Of a DNA stretch of 64,000 bases, positions 10,266 to 23,823 are shown piece by piece. Numbering within the stretch: position 1 is the first letter of the stretch; every line of letters begins with the position of its first letter. The notes below the pieces were generated by a model that searched no databases, was not told the DNA's origin, and saw nothing but the letters and a program-made list of their open reading frames with translations. Made by a program: the position numbers and the translations under genes. The stretch spans positions 2,259,001 through 2,323,000 of the forward strand of contig WPIO01000062.1 of NCBI GenBank assembly GCA_009760855.2, read 5' to 3'. Origin of the DNA: Cristatella mucedo (Eukaryota > Bryozoa > Phylactolaemata > Cristatellidae).

Positions 10266-10937
10266 GATAATAATAATAATAATAATAATGCACCTGATAA
10301 AGTGCCCTCAGAGAACCAAATCTCTCTCTAGGCGCTTTACATTTGCTGCAGAGGGAAATGCAATTGAATGGTCAGTAAAATCATGCTTGAAAAACAAACA
10401 AAATGAATAACATGGTTAGGGGTGACATGCACAGGGTCAGCATGCAAATGTGGTTAGTGGCAGCATGCACAGTGTCAGCACGCATAAGCACATCAAGGAC
10501 GAATCACAGGGACCCACTAAATGCTGTCCTAAATAAGTGTTTTTAAATTCTGTTTAAATGTGGTCAGGTCAGGGGATGTTCTGACGCATGTCGGGAGGGA
10601 GTTCCAGGCTTTGGGAGCATACGAACAAAATGCACGGTCTCCAAAGGATTTGAGGTTTGTACGGGGTATTTGTAGACTGTTTGATTCCGAAAAGCGGGTG
10701 GTACGATGCTTGGCCTGATGGGGGAGTATATCTGAGAGATAGGCTGGAGCCAAAGAATGAAGTGACCAAAAAGTGAGCGACAAAACCTTGAAGTCAATCC
10801 GTTGCTTGACTGGTAGCCAGTGCAGGTCGGCGAGAAGTGGAGTAATGTGGCAGCTGCGCCGCTCACGACAGACAAGCCTAGCTGCAGAGTTTTGCACCAG
10901 CTGCAGTCGCCTGATCGCACATGCCGGTAGGCCATCG
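10266..10937 (-). mobile_element. L2-like LINE, 5'-truncated copy, inverted
   Basis: The plus strand begins with the AAT-repeat tail and GATAAAGTGCCCTCAGAGAA. The minus-strand frame 10529-10963 encodes the C-terminal end of the family reverse transcriptase ([56 protein letters not shown]). Only the thumb and connection region plus the 3' UTR remain, so it is non-functional. Confidence 0.88.
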
Positions 10938-11818
10938 GGTCTATACTCTATGTGACTGTGCATCAGACGTCTGCCTCCTCATATGCTGGTTTGCCTGCAC
11001 ATGCAAAGCCTTCTCTTTCAGTTCGAAAAGAGCATGAATTCGCTTTTGTCTCTCCATACAACTCTTACCCTATCTTCAGCAGTCTAGTGGTTTTCAGCCT
11101 TGGCCCACAGTAAATGGCTTACCATATTCTTCGCGGACATAATTGGTTTCTTGATCGCGACTCGGGAATGCACAGCTTAGCCTCATCAAATCACTTTCTT
11201 ATGGAATCACATGGACCAAAACATGAAACCTAGACAAATTGTGAGAGCCTGTCTTGGTTAGAAAAGTAAGTTAGAATATATTGTTGTGACCAATGGGTTA
11301 CGATACACTGTCTCAATATTTTGCTTGTTTAATAACTTCCATAACCTCAAGAAATCGATTCCCAAACGATGCTTGCTGACTTTGTGCATGAACTTGTGCC
11401 TCTGCAAATAGTTCTTTAATGCCTCTAACTTTAGGAAGGTGTTTTCCACCAAGTAGTAGTGAAACCGGCCTGAACAGGATTCATTTTCAGAGCTCTCAGT
11501 CTTTGCTACATTCCTCAAGTTGCATGCAACCGTACTTGGTCGGTATTTACAGAGTATTAGCAATTTGACAGTGCGTGTATCCAGCCTTGTACAGTGCCCC
11601 TCATTAAGCTTGACAATTTGGCAAACTTCAGCATGAATGGAAGGCTTTTATAGGCGAAATTAATAATGATAAATAGGTTGGTTTTACAATTACTGCTCGT
11701 GTGCATCCTTGGGGTTCCTGCATGAGCTGATAAGGGGTCGTTTCTGGATGCTCTATTCCGGCCGAGCGGCCATTTTTAAACAAGTTTAAGGGTCTTTGGC
11801 TTATTTTATAATAAAAGT

Positions 11819-11895
11819 GGTAATAATAATAATACTAATAATAGCAGACTTGATAAGGCACCCTCAGATAACTCAATCTCTTTCTAGGCACTTTA
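11819..11895 (-). mobile_element. L2-like LINE tail, inverted
   Basis: An AAT repeat is followed by CTTGATAAGGCACCCTCAGA and ACTCAATCTCTTTCTAGGCA. Only the last ~75 bp of the element are present. Confidence 0.65.
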
Positions 11896-13457
11896 ATGTA
11901 TATTGACCAAAACTTGCATCATTATCGTTGCAATTTCTATTTAGCTATGCAATAATCAGCAGACATAACCCAAATTCCGGCATGGGTTTAGTCAGTGGCT
12001 TAGGAAAAACTGCTAGTTGAACAAACCTAGACCGTCCAATTACTTTTGCCTTTGAGCGTATATGATGATGAATTGCGAAAAGGAGCCTTCTAACCACTGT
12101 TCTAAGTATGATGATATGAAATTTCCAGATGATAAAAGGTTACCCCAACTTGGCTGGGGATCCCTTACTAGATGCTCTAGCTGTTGATTTTGCGCACACG
12201 GTATGGTTATACTATCATAGCTGGAAACTGCTGGTGACCCAAGCTCACAGATAGGTCAGTCAGATTCCTTCTTGACTCCATCTCTCACTGACATCTCGAG
12301 GTCAGCCCTTGGTAAGCCTATATTACTGGAAATCATAATGCAAGAATTTACCAGGAATTTTACAAAATAGCTATGCATGGGGCATCGTCACTCATGGCAT
12401 GCATGGTGTTTACGAGTGTTCATTGAGATTATGCATGGCGCATCATCTAGTAAGGGGCATAGGGGGGGGGGCTTAAGGAGGGAGCAAGGGAGGGGTGCTA
12501 AAGCCGTCTAGGTCTGTCTCAACAGGCGGTTGACCTAGAAGAAAGGCTTTAGTGCCCACCCTCCCCAGGTCTTCCTCTAGGGCCGACATTGCAGCCGTAG
12601 CAACCCATCTGCCCAAAGCCCGACAACCGTTTCCAGATCGCTGCCAGCCCTCCTAGGTGGGGCTACCAGGCTCAAGAGAGCAGTTCAAGAAGCTTGTCGG
12701 GCCGTGCTGATTCAAGGCATTCCTTCAGAGGGAATCTAGCATTTCTTCTTACATGGAATTAAAAGAAAAGATGCTGGCCCGGTATGGATTTGGCCTACAG
12801 GTAAATGATCACTTTCCAGGAGGATGTATTATTATTCAATATGGGGGCAGTGACATTTTTAGAGTTGCTGTTGAGAAGGTAATGTCCCATTAGGTAGTAT
12901 TACTAATGAGGCCGGCGTGCCCGAGCTGCACCTCTGCCAGCTCTGCCTTTGGGGAGCAACTTTAGGCTTTTAACGTTGGGGGTGCGCATTCCTCTTTCAG
13001 GGCATATGTTTTTACTCTCATAAAATAGGAAATACAATTTTTTTGTATAGAGAGGCGAGCGAGCTTTTCAGCGAGAGGGGCTGGCCTTCCTCGGTGCTCC
13101 AGCTTGCTTCTCCAGAGGGATGCTACCCATGGTTTTACATGACGCTGTGTAAGTCTGCCGGCTGTAGGTAGCCTTCGGGGCTGAGCTCCAGTCTCCCAAA
13201 TGAGGGTGTGACCCGACACTTTTTAGCAGTGCCTGAATAGCCTTGGTCGGTTTCATTTCGGTGCCGGCATTAGGACTTTTCCAAAATGACGAGTAGCCAC
13301 TTTTTTTTAGAGGGGCTGAAAAAAGCCATCTTATCGGTGATTTTTTTGCTGCGACGAATTTCAGTCAGTCATCTTGCAGGAAAGGCTGGCTACCATATAT
13401 TTTTTAAAGGAGCTAAAGAATTTTTCCAGAGATACTATAAATGCCTGCCATATACGC

Positions 13458-13489
13458 CAAAATCTTGGCATAGCCAAGCCAAGATTTTG
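13458..13489. repeat. 12-bp perfect inverted repeat (hairpin)
   Basis: CAAAATCTTGGC at 13458-13469 pairs with GCCAAGATTTTG at 13478-13489 across an 8-nt loop. It lies deep in intron 5 and has no known role. Confidence 0.7.
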
Positions 13490-14227
13490 CTAGGGAGGGG
13501 GCTAGACCTCACCTTTAGAGATGTGTGACAAAGGTAAGGGACTTTCCTTTTAAATCTTCCCAGGAAAGCTATTTAGGTCACCTAAAAACTTGCTATTTTG
13601 CTCTTGTTGCTTTTTACTGTTCACTCGGCATATTAATGTAGCTCTTTAAAAATTTCGGTGAGTTTTTAGCTCAGTGTTTTTGGCATGCACCCAGAAGCCT
13701 CTATCGACACACAAAACAAATTCATACCCTATTTAGAGAGCCTGTGGCTGCATGCCGAAGCCATGCCGCTCGGCTGGTCTCTCTAAACCAATCTAGAAAT
13801 ATCTTCTTATGTACCAACTCGAAAAATATATGTGTGCCCCTTTAAAAAAAATTACAGCCCTTTTGGAAATCGTCACTCACCACCGTGCTTGTCGAGAGTC
13901 CAAAGCTTCGGCAGCCATTATGTCTCATCCAAGAATCTGCAATGCTGACAGTACACACAAAACCGCCGAACTCTCCAAGCACACCTTTCGTTAGATGATG
14001 TTTTAAGCTTGTAGATAAGTTATACTTACATGTGACCTACCATGGTGTGGGTAGTCATGTGACTTGCTTCACAAGCCCAGTTTACCCTACCAGAAGTTTA
14101 GCTGTAATTTGCTTAGAAAGTTTACCAGTCGCTTGCATTACTCCAGATAAGTTAGCAGCTGCCAGGTCGTTGTAGCTACGTCGTAAGACCCGTATGATTA
14201 AGCATGGAAAAACCCAGTAATAGTTAG

Positions 14228-14391
14228 GATAAAAAGCATTCATTTGTATAGTGCTCTAGTAGAACTTAATCTCTATTCGGGCGCTTCACTTTTGCCACGG
14301 GGCTCGAGCACGCGACCTCGGCCATCAGATACATTCACCTTGACCTTGGTTTACACCCACTCTAACCACTGGGCCAAACTAGCATGGCAGT
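14228..14391 (-). mobile_element. SINE A copy, inverted
   Basis: The LINE-like tail comes first (GTGCTCTAGTAGAACTTAAT, CTCTATTCGGGCGCTTCAC). Box B follows as GGGGCTCGAGCACGCGAC, then a CTTGGTTTACACCC region and the inverted box A region (CCACTGGGCCAAACTAGC). Confidence 0.65.
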
Positions 14392-16391
14392 TGTAACCAA
14401 GTATTTTTTGATGAGTCCATATCAGCAATTAGCGTTCAGTCGTCTGGAGGCAGAAAGTAAGACATCGCTAGCTGCTTGTTTAAACGAGGGTTTTCTAAAA
14501 AGCCTGCATTGAGGAGGTACAGCAAAGGGCTGTGTTTCTTGATGTCATGAACGTTGTCGCCGGGAAGCTCGGGTCTTGGAACCCGGGCAATATATGATGC
14601 CTGGAGACGATTGATATTAAGCAGAGCTTACGGGGACTTTTTTTGGAGCTCTGCTCGAGGCTGCGTGTGTCAGTGCAGCGGTGCTGAGATGTGCCACTTC
14701 TTCTCGGGGAAGTGATCGTGACGTCATTTGTTACATCATTTACTCAGCCCGAGGAACAGGACGTCCCAGCGCCTCCACAAACGTAAATATTTATATATAC
14801 GCTGTAATAAAGACATATTTACCGCAAGTCCAAATGGTATCTGACGAAACCACCTAAGATAAGCAATACATAGATTAGGTTTGATGCTGCATGCATGGGA
14901 TTCCATTGCTGCCTGTTTTGGACTGAGGGTGCCCACGAAGCCGTACTCTGAGCTAGCATGGCTTTCGAAATTGTGTCCAAATAAATAACGACACGTTGCA
15001 TAACTCTTTGTGAATATATAAATGCATAAACATCTGCCATTGTACAGAGAACAACGTTGGGCCCCGGAGGAGGCTGGGTTCCCTGACATCTATCTGCAAA
15101 CAGCTTTCCTCGGTCCCAGCAGGCATTGAGGCAGCCAAAGTGGTAAACAAGCATTGGCAGGAGCTGGAGGAGTTATTCATTAGCTTGGTTAACAAGCAAC
15201 ACTACAGGGCGGACAATATCAGGTTGACAACAAGTGGTAGACGTGGAAACTCACGAGGTTAGTGAAGAAGGATGAGGCTTTCGGGTGAACAGTCGGAGAC
15301 ATTTCTTCCCGTCGGCCAGTCACGTGACAGGACGGGGGGGGGAGGGGGCTCCCTTATCTGCCATTCTTGAAACTATCAATAAACGATGGAAAACGACATT
15401 ATTTAGCACACAATTAATTGGTAGAGCATACGAATAATGCCGAGTATTTTTGCAATGCTAAAATTCCATTGTGCTTCTTTGTTGAGGACAAGAATGTGCA
15501 AATCCTCCATTGAAGCATGAGTTTAAAAAGTCACGCATGCGCATGCATGCGGCTGATGAGGTGATACGTTTAGGCCGTACAATGAGTGGTTGGTTCTTTT
15601 TATGCACATGGAGAAGTTATGCACACAGTGAGTATGCATGTGGAAAGGTATACTCAATGATTTTATTGACTTTTATTTCCTAAGCCAGGTAGCCTTCTCC
15701 CAGGAATCATTACCCGGAAGGCTGCTGTGCTTCCGCGGGGAAAGGGAGCAGCAAAAGGCTCAATTGATCCTACTCTCGTGACTTTACTGCGGTACCATGC
15801 TAGAAAAATCAGGAATGGCCTGGCTGAATGTTAGCATCCTTAGATGCCATGCTATGCTTAGCACCAATAGGCCGGTGCTGTCTTTAGCAACCTACAGAGC
15901 TGATTTAAAAGTTAAATATTATACCAATCACTCTAATCGTAGAGTCACCCAAAGAGGTCAAGTCGGAACTAGAGCTCTGAAGGGTCTGCACACAATGCAT
16001 TTTTAGCATTCTTCTTTGCCCAGGGTCTCTCCTGCAGGCGGGCAGGCTGTTTTGAAAGAGGCTTCCGAGAGTTTCCTCTTCGGCACTTAGATGAATAAAT
16101 TCTTCCACATTTTTGAAATAACTGATGGCTGTGAGAATTGTTGAAATAAAAATAGAACTTTGAATTTCTATGTGCTAAAGTGCTTCTATGGACAGATTGT
16201 ATAGGAAAACCTTGGGCCATGCGTGCTCTTCGCTGGCGATATTTAGGCCCCACACAGCAAAATCCTGGCAATGCCTTTGCCGAGGAAGCACAAGTGCTGG
16301 TCAAAATCTACCTCTAGCATCTAGACAGTGTGAGCAGCGTTTGACTCAAAGACATTGCTTCCAAATATATGCGGAGTTTGCTTGAGAATCG

Positions 16392-16905
16392 GTCAGCATG
16401 CAAATATGGTTAGTGGCAGCATGCACAGTGTCAGCACGCATAAGCACACAAAGGACGAATCACAAAGACCCACTAAATGTTGTGACAAACAGATGCGTTT
16501 TTAGCTTCTTTTAAATGTCGCCAAGTCAGGGGATATCGTGACGTCAGTCGGGAGTGAGTTTTAGGCTTTGGGAGCATACGAACTAAAGGTGCGGTCTCCA
16601 AAGGATTTGAGGTTTGTACCAGGTATAGGTAAACAGTTAGATTCTGAAAAGCAGGTGATACACTGCTTAGCCTGGTGGGGCAGTAGATCTGATAGGTAGG
16701 CTTGAACCAGAGAATGGAGTGACCTAGAAGTGAGTGAGAAAACCTTGAAGTCGATGCGCTGCTTGACTTGGGAGTCAGTGCAGGCTGGCAAGAAGTTTTG
16801 TGATGTGGCAACTGCAGTGCTCACGACAGACAAGCCTGTTCTCCAGAGTTTTTCATTAACTGTAAGCACCTGATTGCTTTGGCCGGTAAACCACCGAGCA
16901 GTGAT
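16392..16905 (-). mobile_element. L2-like LINE fragment, inverted
   Basis: This copy has a 3' UTR block (GTCAGCATGCAAATATGG, GCACAGTGTCAGCACGCATA) and a reverse-transcriptase C-terminus in broken frames on the minus strand (ending near the PKAWNSLP-equivalent motif). The ATT tail and adjacent 3' bases are missing. It is frameshifted and non-coding now. Confidence 0.82.
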
Positions 16906-17419
16906 TTACCCTGTCCTGCCTGTCATGCCGAAGCAAACTGCAAGCTTGTCACTAATTGAAGTGCTCGTACTTTCAAGCCACTAGTATTTTGTACCTGACT
17001 ACCGGTTGATTCCCCCAGTCAGTTGCATTTTGCTGTCTGTGAAGTGTTTGCCAAAAGAAGGAAAAACTTCTGGAATTCCTCGCTGATAGGTTACTCATCT
17101 GCATCAATGAGCTCAATTCGTGTGCATTACAAAAAATAGCAATCGGTATTAATATAAAATGCTTTTGTCGATAAAAACTATTATCTTGTAAGCAGTCACA
17201 GTTTGACCTGCTGAGGTTTCTACTGCATCCTCCCCACCCCAGTGGCAGAGCCAAGATTTTCATGTTGCTGGCAAGACCCGAAAGTAATGAAAAATTATAT
17301 CGTGGTGCTTTTTCGATCACAATCGTGGTGCTTGTTCGACACTCACTCGGTGGTTGCTCTTCGACTGGAATTATGAAGTAATTTCGTAGTTCGTGCTGGC
17401 CACAGTTAAATCGTTTGTT

Positions 17420-17546
17420 TATCAAGCATGATTTTACTCACCATTCAATTGCATTTCCCTTTGCTACAAATGTAAAGCACGTAGAAAGAGATTAAGTTCT
17501 CTGAGGGCGCTTTATCAAGTGCATTATTATTATTATTATTATTATT
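17420..17546 (+). mobile_element. L2-like LINE 3' end only
   Basis: A roughly 125-bp insertion runs from TATCAAGCATGATTTTACTC through the conserved terminus (AAAGAGATTAAGTTCTCTGA, GGGCGCTTTATCAAGTGC) into an ATT repeat. It is extremely 5'-truncated. Confidence 0.8.
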
Positions 17547-17867
17547 CTTGACTTGGAATAAAATGGTACCACTGGTCTGTTCAGGCTCCCCCCACCCAAT
17601 ATGGGGGCTCAGCCCAGGTCTTTGCCCCCTCTAGGGAAGGCAATTGCATCCTTCTCACCCCATGGCTGGCTGGAGCCAGTGTCCACCCCACCGAAAGGCG
17701 AACCAGGCTGCAGGTGCCCACAGAAGATTGTATTTGCTATTGGACTGCAACACTGCTATCAATCAGATCCACTGTCTGCTAGCTTCGATGAAAGAAGCCA
17801 CCTGCTTAAACAGTAGCTGGCCTGTAGAAGTAGCTGCCTTGTCTGCCCACTTACAACATCTTGCATA

Positions 17868-17868
<1 letters not shown>

Positions 17869-17902
<34 letters not shown>

Positions 17903-18085
17903 GCACGCACGCACGCACGCACGCGCACACACACACACACACACGTTCTCTCTCTCTTTCTCTCTCTCTCCCCCTCCCTCCTTCCCTCCTTCCCTCCCTC
18001 ACCTCTGTCCCCCTCTGTCTCTCTCTCTCTCTCACTCTATCTGTATGTGCGTGTCTCTCTCCCCCTCCCTCTGTCTCTCTTGGCA
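17869..18085. repeat. Compound (CA)n / (CGCA)n / (CT)n microsatellite
   Basis: CA and CGCA repeats run to about 17943, followed by an imperfect CT-rich tract to about 18085. Confidence 0.95.
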
Positions 18086-19617
18086 CAGCACAAAGAGATC
18101 AGCTGACAGCTGTTATCAGCTCACCAAGCCATTGGACTGCAGCCAGCTGTGTATGGGTAACTGAGCAGACATGAGCCCTCATGGTAGTGATTGCCACCCC
18201 CTACTGCCGCCATACCACTTTGACCGTCTGCTTCAGCCACAATAAGTATGCGCTGCGTTTCTCTGTACTGCCTTTGCCGCCTAGTTCCGCGAAGCTGCTG
18301 GACGACATACCTGGAATTGGTCAAATGCCAGCAGTCCCAATTTCCTATCTTGACTGTCTTTAATCTTCCCTGTGCCTGCCTGCCTGCCGAGTATCCACTT
18401 ACTGTGTACTCCATGTTTCCTGTCAGCCTGTAAGCCGGATTTAGTCGAGTTCACACCAATACTGTGAGGTAGAAGTACCCCCCTCCCCCATTTCTGGCTG
18501 GCTGCTGTTGCCGATAGGCCATTGAATTATCTGACCGAGTGACGATTAAAAGTTTCATTCAGACGACCACTTCCACGCTGCAGGCCAGCATCTATACATT
18601 AGACACAAGCTCCATATATAGGATTCTGAGCTTTTTGCTGCTGCAATGTTGAGCTGAATGCCTGACTTTAAGCTCCTTGGCTAGACTGCTCAAGCTTTGC
18701 AGGTAGGGCTGCCAAAACTACCACTATCCAGTGTTAACCAAATATGGCTGCTACTTGTCGTTATATCCGAAACAATATTCACTTGAGTGTAAAAAGTACC
18801 TACCCGACTTTGCTTTAGTATGTGCCACACCAATGCCACAACCAAGGGAAAGCTAGATTGTGAGTTGGGATCTCTAGCCTGCCAGGCTTGACGGCAAACC
18901 AATCAGGAATGGCAGGAAGACGCTACCGATGTCATTGCTGAACCTAGTCCTGGGGGGGGGGTAGGGAGCTAAGAGTCTCTCATCTTACGAAACGAAGGTG
19001 GGTTCAAGTAAAATCCCAACTATTTAATGACTTCTACATTCCTCTGCAGCCAGAGATATACAAATAGTTCCTTTTTCAACAGCAATGCTGGGGCTATCCA
19101 CCATAGAACCCCACTAAGTGTTGGCTTATTTGTACTCGTAGATGTGTACTTGGCATATGGTTTCGATAAGTGATAACTGATAAGTGATAAGGGGTAACTC
19201 ATCCATCTTGAAGAAAGACTGTCAAGCTTATTTAAGACTTTCTAGCTTATTACAGATACTAATGACCCTAAAATATATATCCTCATTAATAAGTAAAGAT
19301 TTGCCGACTCAGTGGTCTGGGGATGCATTTTTGGAAACTTTTTAGTTAATTGCCTCATCCCATTTCCTGGTCTGGCATTGTGGACTTCTCAGTTATGATT
19401 AGTGTTGCTTAACACAATTCCTACGCACCTATGCTGCCTTTTCTAGTGCCGACTCTGGTTCTTACTTACCAGCCATGCCTTGCTGTTACTTCTTTGCTAC
19501 TTATTCGGTACCTAATTACAATTAATTCATAGATTTACATGGAGATAGTTTACCTTGTTCTGGCTTGAGCACATAAGTGGTCGTCACGTTCGGCCCTGTG
19601 GTGAGAGCAGTGGAAAG

Positions 19618-19692
19618 GTATCTCATAGCTCAATTGGCAGAGCATTGATCCAGAGACCAGAAGTTGTGGTCACGTTCTCCACTTGAGGTGAA
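19618..19692 (+). other. tRNA-like relic
   Basis: CATAGCTCAATTGGCAGAGC has the layout of a tRNA D-arm with a box A. Some 30 bp on, GTGGTCACGTTCTCC loosely recalls a T-arm. The anticodon stem does not pair properly and box B is degraded. This suggests an old tRNA pseudogene or a SINE head rather than an active tRNA gene. Confidence 0.35.
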
Positions 19693-21007
19693 TTTTTTCT
19701 GTTCTGAGTACTACGGCAGACGGCCATTGGGGATTCTACATTTTTCATTCACTGCTTAGAGACCGGCCTCATAATTTGGCTTTCCTTGTTTTTTTTCACC
19801 TTTGAGATGAAGGCCGGTGTGCTCTGAAACCTACCCTCTGTGCTCTGAAGGCTCACTGAGCTTTGAGACTGCTATTGAAAATTCACTGGCATATATTATA
19901 CATAGTGATCAAGGCTTCGTCGAGCTGCAGGTTGAAGAGCAGTTGCCAAAACATTACTTAGAGAAAGCTGCTTAGATCTGGGCTTCTGTTTCGTCTAGTT
20001 CTTGCCATGTGATGTTTATAGAGCCTACCCCAAGATCGGAGGCTGTAGCCGATTGTGGTGGTCCCTCAATAATTAGGCAACTCTGCCTCAGTGCACAGCT
20101 CACTCATTTCAAAGACCATTATTTCACATGTAATTCTAGTAGACGACTTATATGCAAGGGCTCAACCTATGCCAAGAAAATGGGTGCACACAAGGCACAG
20201 GCTGTGCTTTCATCGATTGCTGTTGATTGGAGGTGGGGCCTATACAAGGCCGATACCTGGCCGCATCTGTTATCTCATTCATTCTGTTATTGCTGGATTA
20301 TTCCGGATATATTCAGTTATGCAGATTCTTTATCTCGTTTTTCAATCGCCATGATTGGTTTAACAGCAGAATTGATGCTCATATTGAGTGACTATTAGAT
20401 ATTATATAGATATTAGAGATACAGATTTATATATAGATATTAGTGATGCTTATTTGATATGCTTGCTTACATGTGAAAGTCTGTAATGAGCAAGTTTCAT
20501 GGTATATTCACACTTCTTTTTTAGATCGTCCTACTTAAGTCATCATGATAATGTTTGCTTTTTTGGATTGCAGTAGTCTTAATTATCAAAAACCCAGTAA
20601 TCCACATTGAATTTATTGTTTGCTAGTAGATTTTAGACATCTTTCTGTGCTACTTCCTTGTCTTTTCACTTCTAACCTTGACTAAGATTAAGGCAAGTGA
20701 CGAATTACCTTCTAATGTAATGGCAGTGCATCTGGTCTGTGTGACTGCATGCATAGTAGATAACTGCTTATTTTGTCTGTGGCTGAAGATTAACTGGTAT
20801 CACTCATGCCGTGAAGAGAATTATTTTTGGGCGATCACGCCGCATTGCAATATTGTGAGGCAATAACAACTTGAATTGCTTATACTGTTTAGCAATTATC
20901 TTGATATTTCTTCATTCTGTGGACGTCATCTCAGTATTTCTGCATTTTGTGAATGCTAATGTTTTGTATATACTTGCAGTGCATGTAACGTTCATGTTAA
21001 TTGTTAG

Positions 21008-21200
21008 CAACCCCTCTCGAGCGGCCAGCATCGGTGGCTCAATCGGTGGAAGTGAAGGCGATAGTTCATCTGTGCGCAGTCTGAACTCTGACAGGAGATG
21101 TAATCACTGCCGCTCAGTTCGGTTTCACCACTTGAAAAATCTTGACCTGGCGGACAACAAACTTAGCAGATTTGAGTTCACCACGAGCAGCTTGGTTACG
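21008..21200 (+). CDS. LRRK1: LRRK1-like ROCO protein, exon 6 of window (LRR)
   Basis: About 64 residues start with a Ser/Gly/Arg-rich linker (including SIGGSIGGSEGD) and end in a leucine-rich repeat, HHLKNLDLADNKLSRFEF. The donor is ACG|GTAATG after 21200 (phase 0). Two acceptors are possible. TACTTGCAG ending at 20979 looks better by sequence but gives phase 1. TTAATTGTTAG ending at 21007 gives phase 2, which is what exon 5 needs, so I chose it. If a small exon is hidden in the 11-kb intron 5, the other acceptor could be right. The linker is probably a loop inserted in the LRR domain. Confidence 0.75.
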
Positions 21201-21643
21201 GTAATGTACAGGATGGTGCAGCATACTTTTTAGATACATATAAGCTATTTTGCTTCTTTTGCAAGCTGTCAGCCATTACGTGCACGTTTGGCTCACATTT
21301 TCTGGGGCTGCTGCAGTCTGTTGGCATTTCGTATTTTTGAGGAAATGAGTCAATTACTGTTTATTACAGTGGGTTATCTGTGACTTTGCCTGTCCTCCGT
21401 AGCCTAGCGAATTGTGAAAAATTTCATCTTTTGATACTACCGCTTTTTCTTCTCCGCCATACCGGATGTCAGATTTCATCCTGATAGAAAACATGCCCGT
21501 GTACATATCCAAAATACTATCAGTGATAGGTACATGATGGGTCTGATCAACTAGTATACAGGGCTTCGACTTATAATAAAATGCGATAAAGGCATTATAA
21601 TTCTCTGCATCATATACTTGTCAGATGTCAATCGTCGAGGTGT

Positions 21644-21690
21644 CTTATATATATACATACATATATATACACACACACACACATATATAT

Positions 21691-21761
<71 letters not shown>
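21644..21761. repeat. (TA)n / (CA)n microsatellite
   Basis: Alternating TATATA and ACACAC blocks end in about 50 bp of pure AT repeat. Confidence 0.95.
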
Positions 21762-21762
<1 letters not shown>

Positions 21763-23823
21763 CAATGTGCAAATTCTCATTGGTATGATAAAGAACCAGT
21801 GGCTATTGGAACTAGCTCTACTATAGCTGATATGACTACACTTGTGGTTATGACGATTCATGATACAGTTCATTTCTTTGTGATCCAGACTCTTATTAAG
21901 CATAGTATTTATTCGTTTATAGATTAGAACCAATTCTTCAGAGACCAGACAGCCAGTAGCAGTACGAATCATGTCCAAGACGGCATTCTCATTGCCTGGA
22001 TCGAATCGCAGACGTTAGATACCTCAAAGCAACCCATCTTTCAAGCGGTTATGAAGGTGCCAGTAGACAGAAAGGGCCAAACCGTGAGGAATGTCGATAT
22101 TCATAGCATTGCTGTCGTTATGACAAAGGGATTGTTATACAGGAAGGTTGCCTATATTGTGTTTCAAAGTGTTCCTAGTTTTGTGTGTGTGATCAATAGC
22201 TAACAATCTGGACCTTGCAGGGCATTGTAAGTTGGAGCAGCTAAAGCAGGATAACTTTCAAAGAAGTACAGCCGAAGAAGCCGTGATTTACAGCAGTAAA
22301 TACATCGAGAGTCAGCAGTAGTAGCAAAGGCTGCACTGTAGTACCAGAGTTGTAGGATTCCAGTTGTAGAAGTTCCACAGTGCAAAACTAGCTGAGCAAA
22401 CAGCATGTTCCCAAGCAGTCTTGCAGAGATGGCTAGGGAGATAGTGACAGCGACTGATACTGAGAGAACTTGAGTGCCCATAGATGCTGATGCTACTGCA
22501 GCAGCCCAGCTACATGCAGAAAAGCCAAGTCATTGTGAGCTCTGTGGCCCCCAGTAACCATTTCAAACCATTGGTTGACCTGGCGCCACCACAATTTCAG
22601 TAGCAGCACTGAGAAAACAGCTATTTTGTATTCATAAAACAGGAATGCAACAGATAATGAGAACTAACAGTAGATGCCTGCTTGTTTTGTTGCATCATTG
22701 CCTGTTTTTTACTAAGACATAATTACAATAGGTGTCACCAGAAAATTTTTATAAAATGTTAAACGACCACTGTGATTCATAGCCCCTGAACTGTCAAATC
22801 GGAGCTATTGTGATGACATGCTAGGTGTTCTTTTGCTTAACTGTGTCGAAAGCCATGGGTCGTCAAAGGAGAAATCCAGATTGGAAGCACTTGGGCATGG
22901 CTATCAATTTACTGCTCCCGGTTGCCAGCAAAGAAAGCATTGAGATTCTGGACACACACTTGGAGTTTCGCAAGTTTTTTTTCCATCGATCAACTTTTAT
23001 ATAACTCGTTTTTGGTTGAAATGCATAATATCCGAAACGAAGGCTTAAATAAATGTTGCAACAGCTGTGGTCATGGAAGACTTCGATGACATGTGGAGCT
23101 AGATTCTGTCAACATAGCTCAAAAGGTCTGTTTAGGAGAAGAACAGTAATTACTAATGGCAGACTTTGCTGAGCTGGTCTTGCTGGGAGATGCCTTTAGA
23201 ATGTTGATGGTCGCAAAAATTGAGTCTGAAAGTCTTCGGCTTTTCTTTGAGTGCAACATTTGTGAGGTAGCCTCCATTTGGGGTTAGCTTTAGAGCTGTT
23301 TGTTAAGTGGAGACCCTAATTGACCGCTTAAATGTTATGTTCTTCTTGCTAGCCCACTCCATGTGCATTCAGCTATACTTGTGCTTTTGTTTGCATGCAG
23401 CTGAGCAACCCTTGCTGTAGCTGCTCCAGCATTAAAATCCATTGCCACTAACACAGCACTGGTAGCGGTGTTAGTCCCGAGCTGGCGAGTGACAAATACG
23501 GGTGAAGCTGGCACCTTGAAGCACGGCTAACGAAGCGCAGCGTGCTACCTCAACACACACATTCAGGCATGCCGACGGTAGCAGAGCACGGCAGCAATGC
23601 AGGATACCCGTCCCTTAATATATAGCAAACCAGTCCATGTCCTCGGCGTAGAACAGTCTTATTCGAGAGCCACAGAGAGGCGCGAGTATACAGCACTAGC
23701 CACATCATGCAGCTCACTTCTAATCCCAGAGCTTAGGTGCTTGACTCGAAGCCAAGAGAACAAATATTAATGACAACAATAACTATATTAATAATAGGTC
23801 GACTGTATAGCACACTAAGTAAT

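Larger units (their letters stand above)
9697..21007 (+). other. Intron 5 of the LRRK1-like gene
   Basis: This 11.3-kb phase-2 intron contains L2-like LINE fragments (10266, 11819, 16392, 17420), a SINE A copy (14228), a tRNA-like relic near 19620, and CA/CT microsatellites (17869-18085). I see no genes or repeats in 12000-14200, 14400-16390 and 18100-19600, apart from a short hairpin at 13458-13489 and a possible old repeat near 12600-12740. Confidence 0.65.

Noticed and set aside
20009-20398. 129-codon frame with a weak resemblance (ADSLSRF) to retroelement RNase H/integrase regions
   Set aside because: Only a short motif matches, and no supporting neighbouring domains or LTRs are visible.
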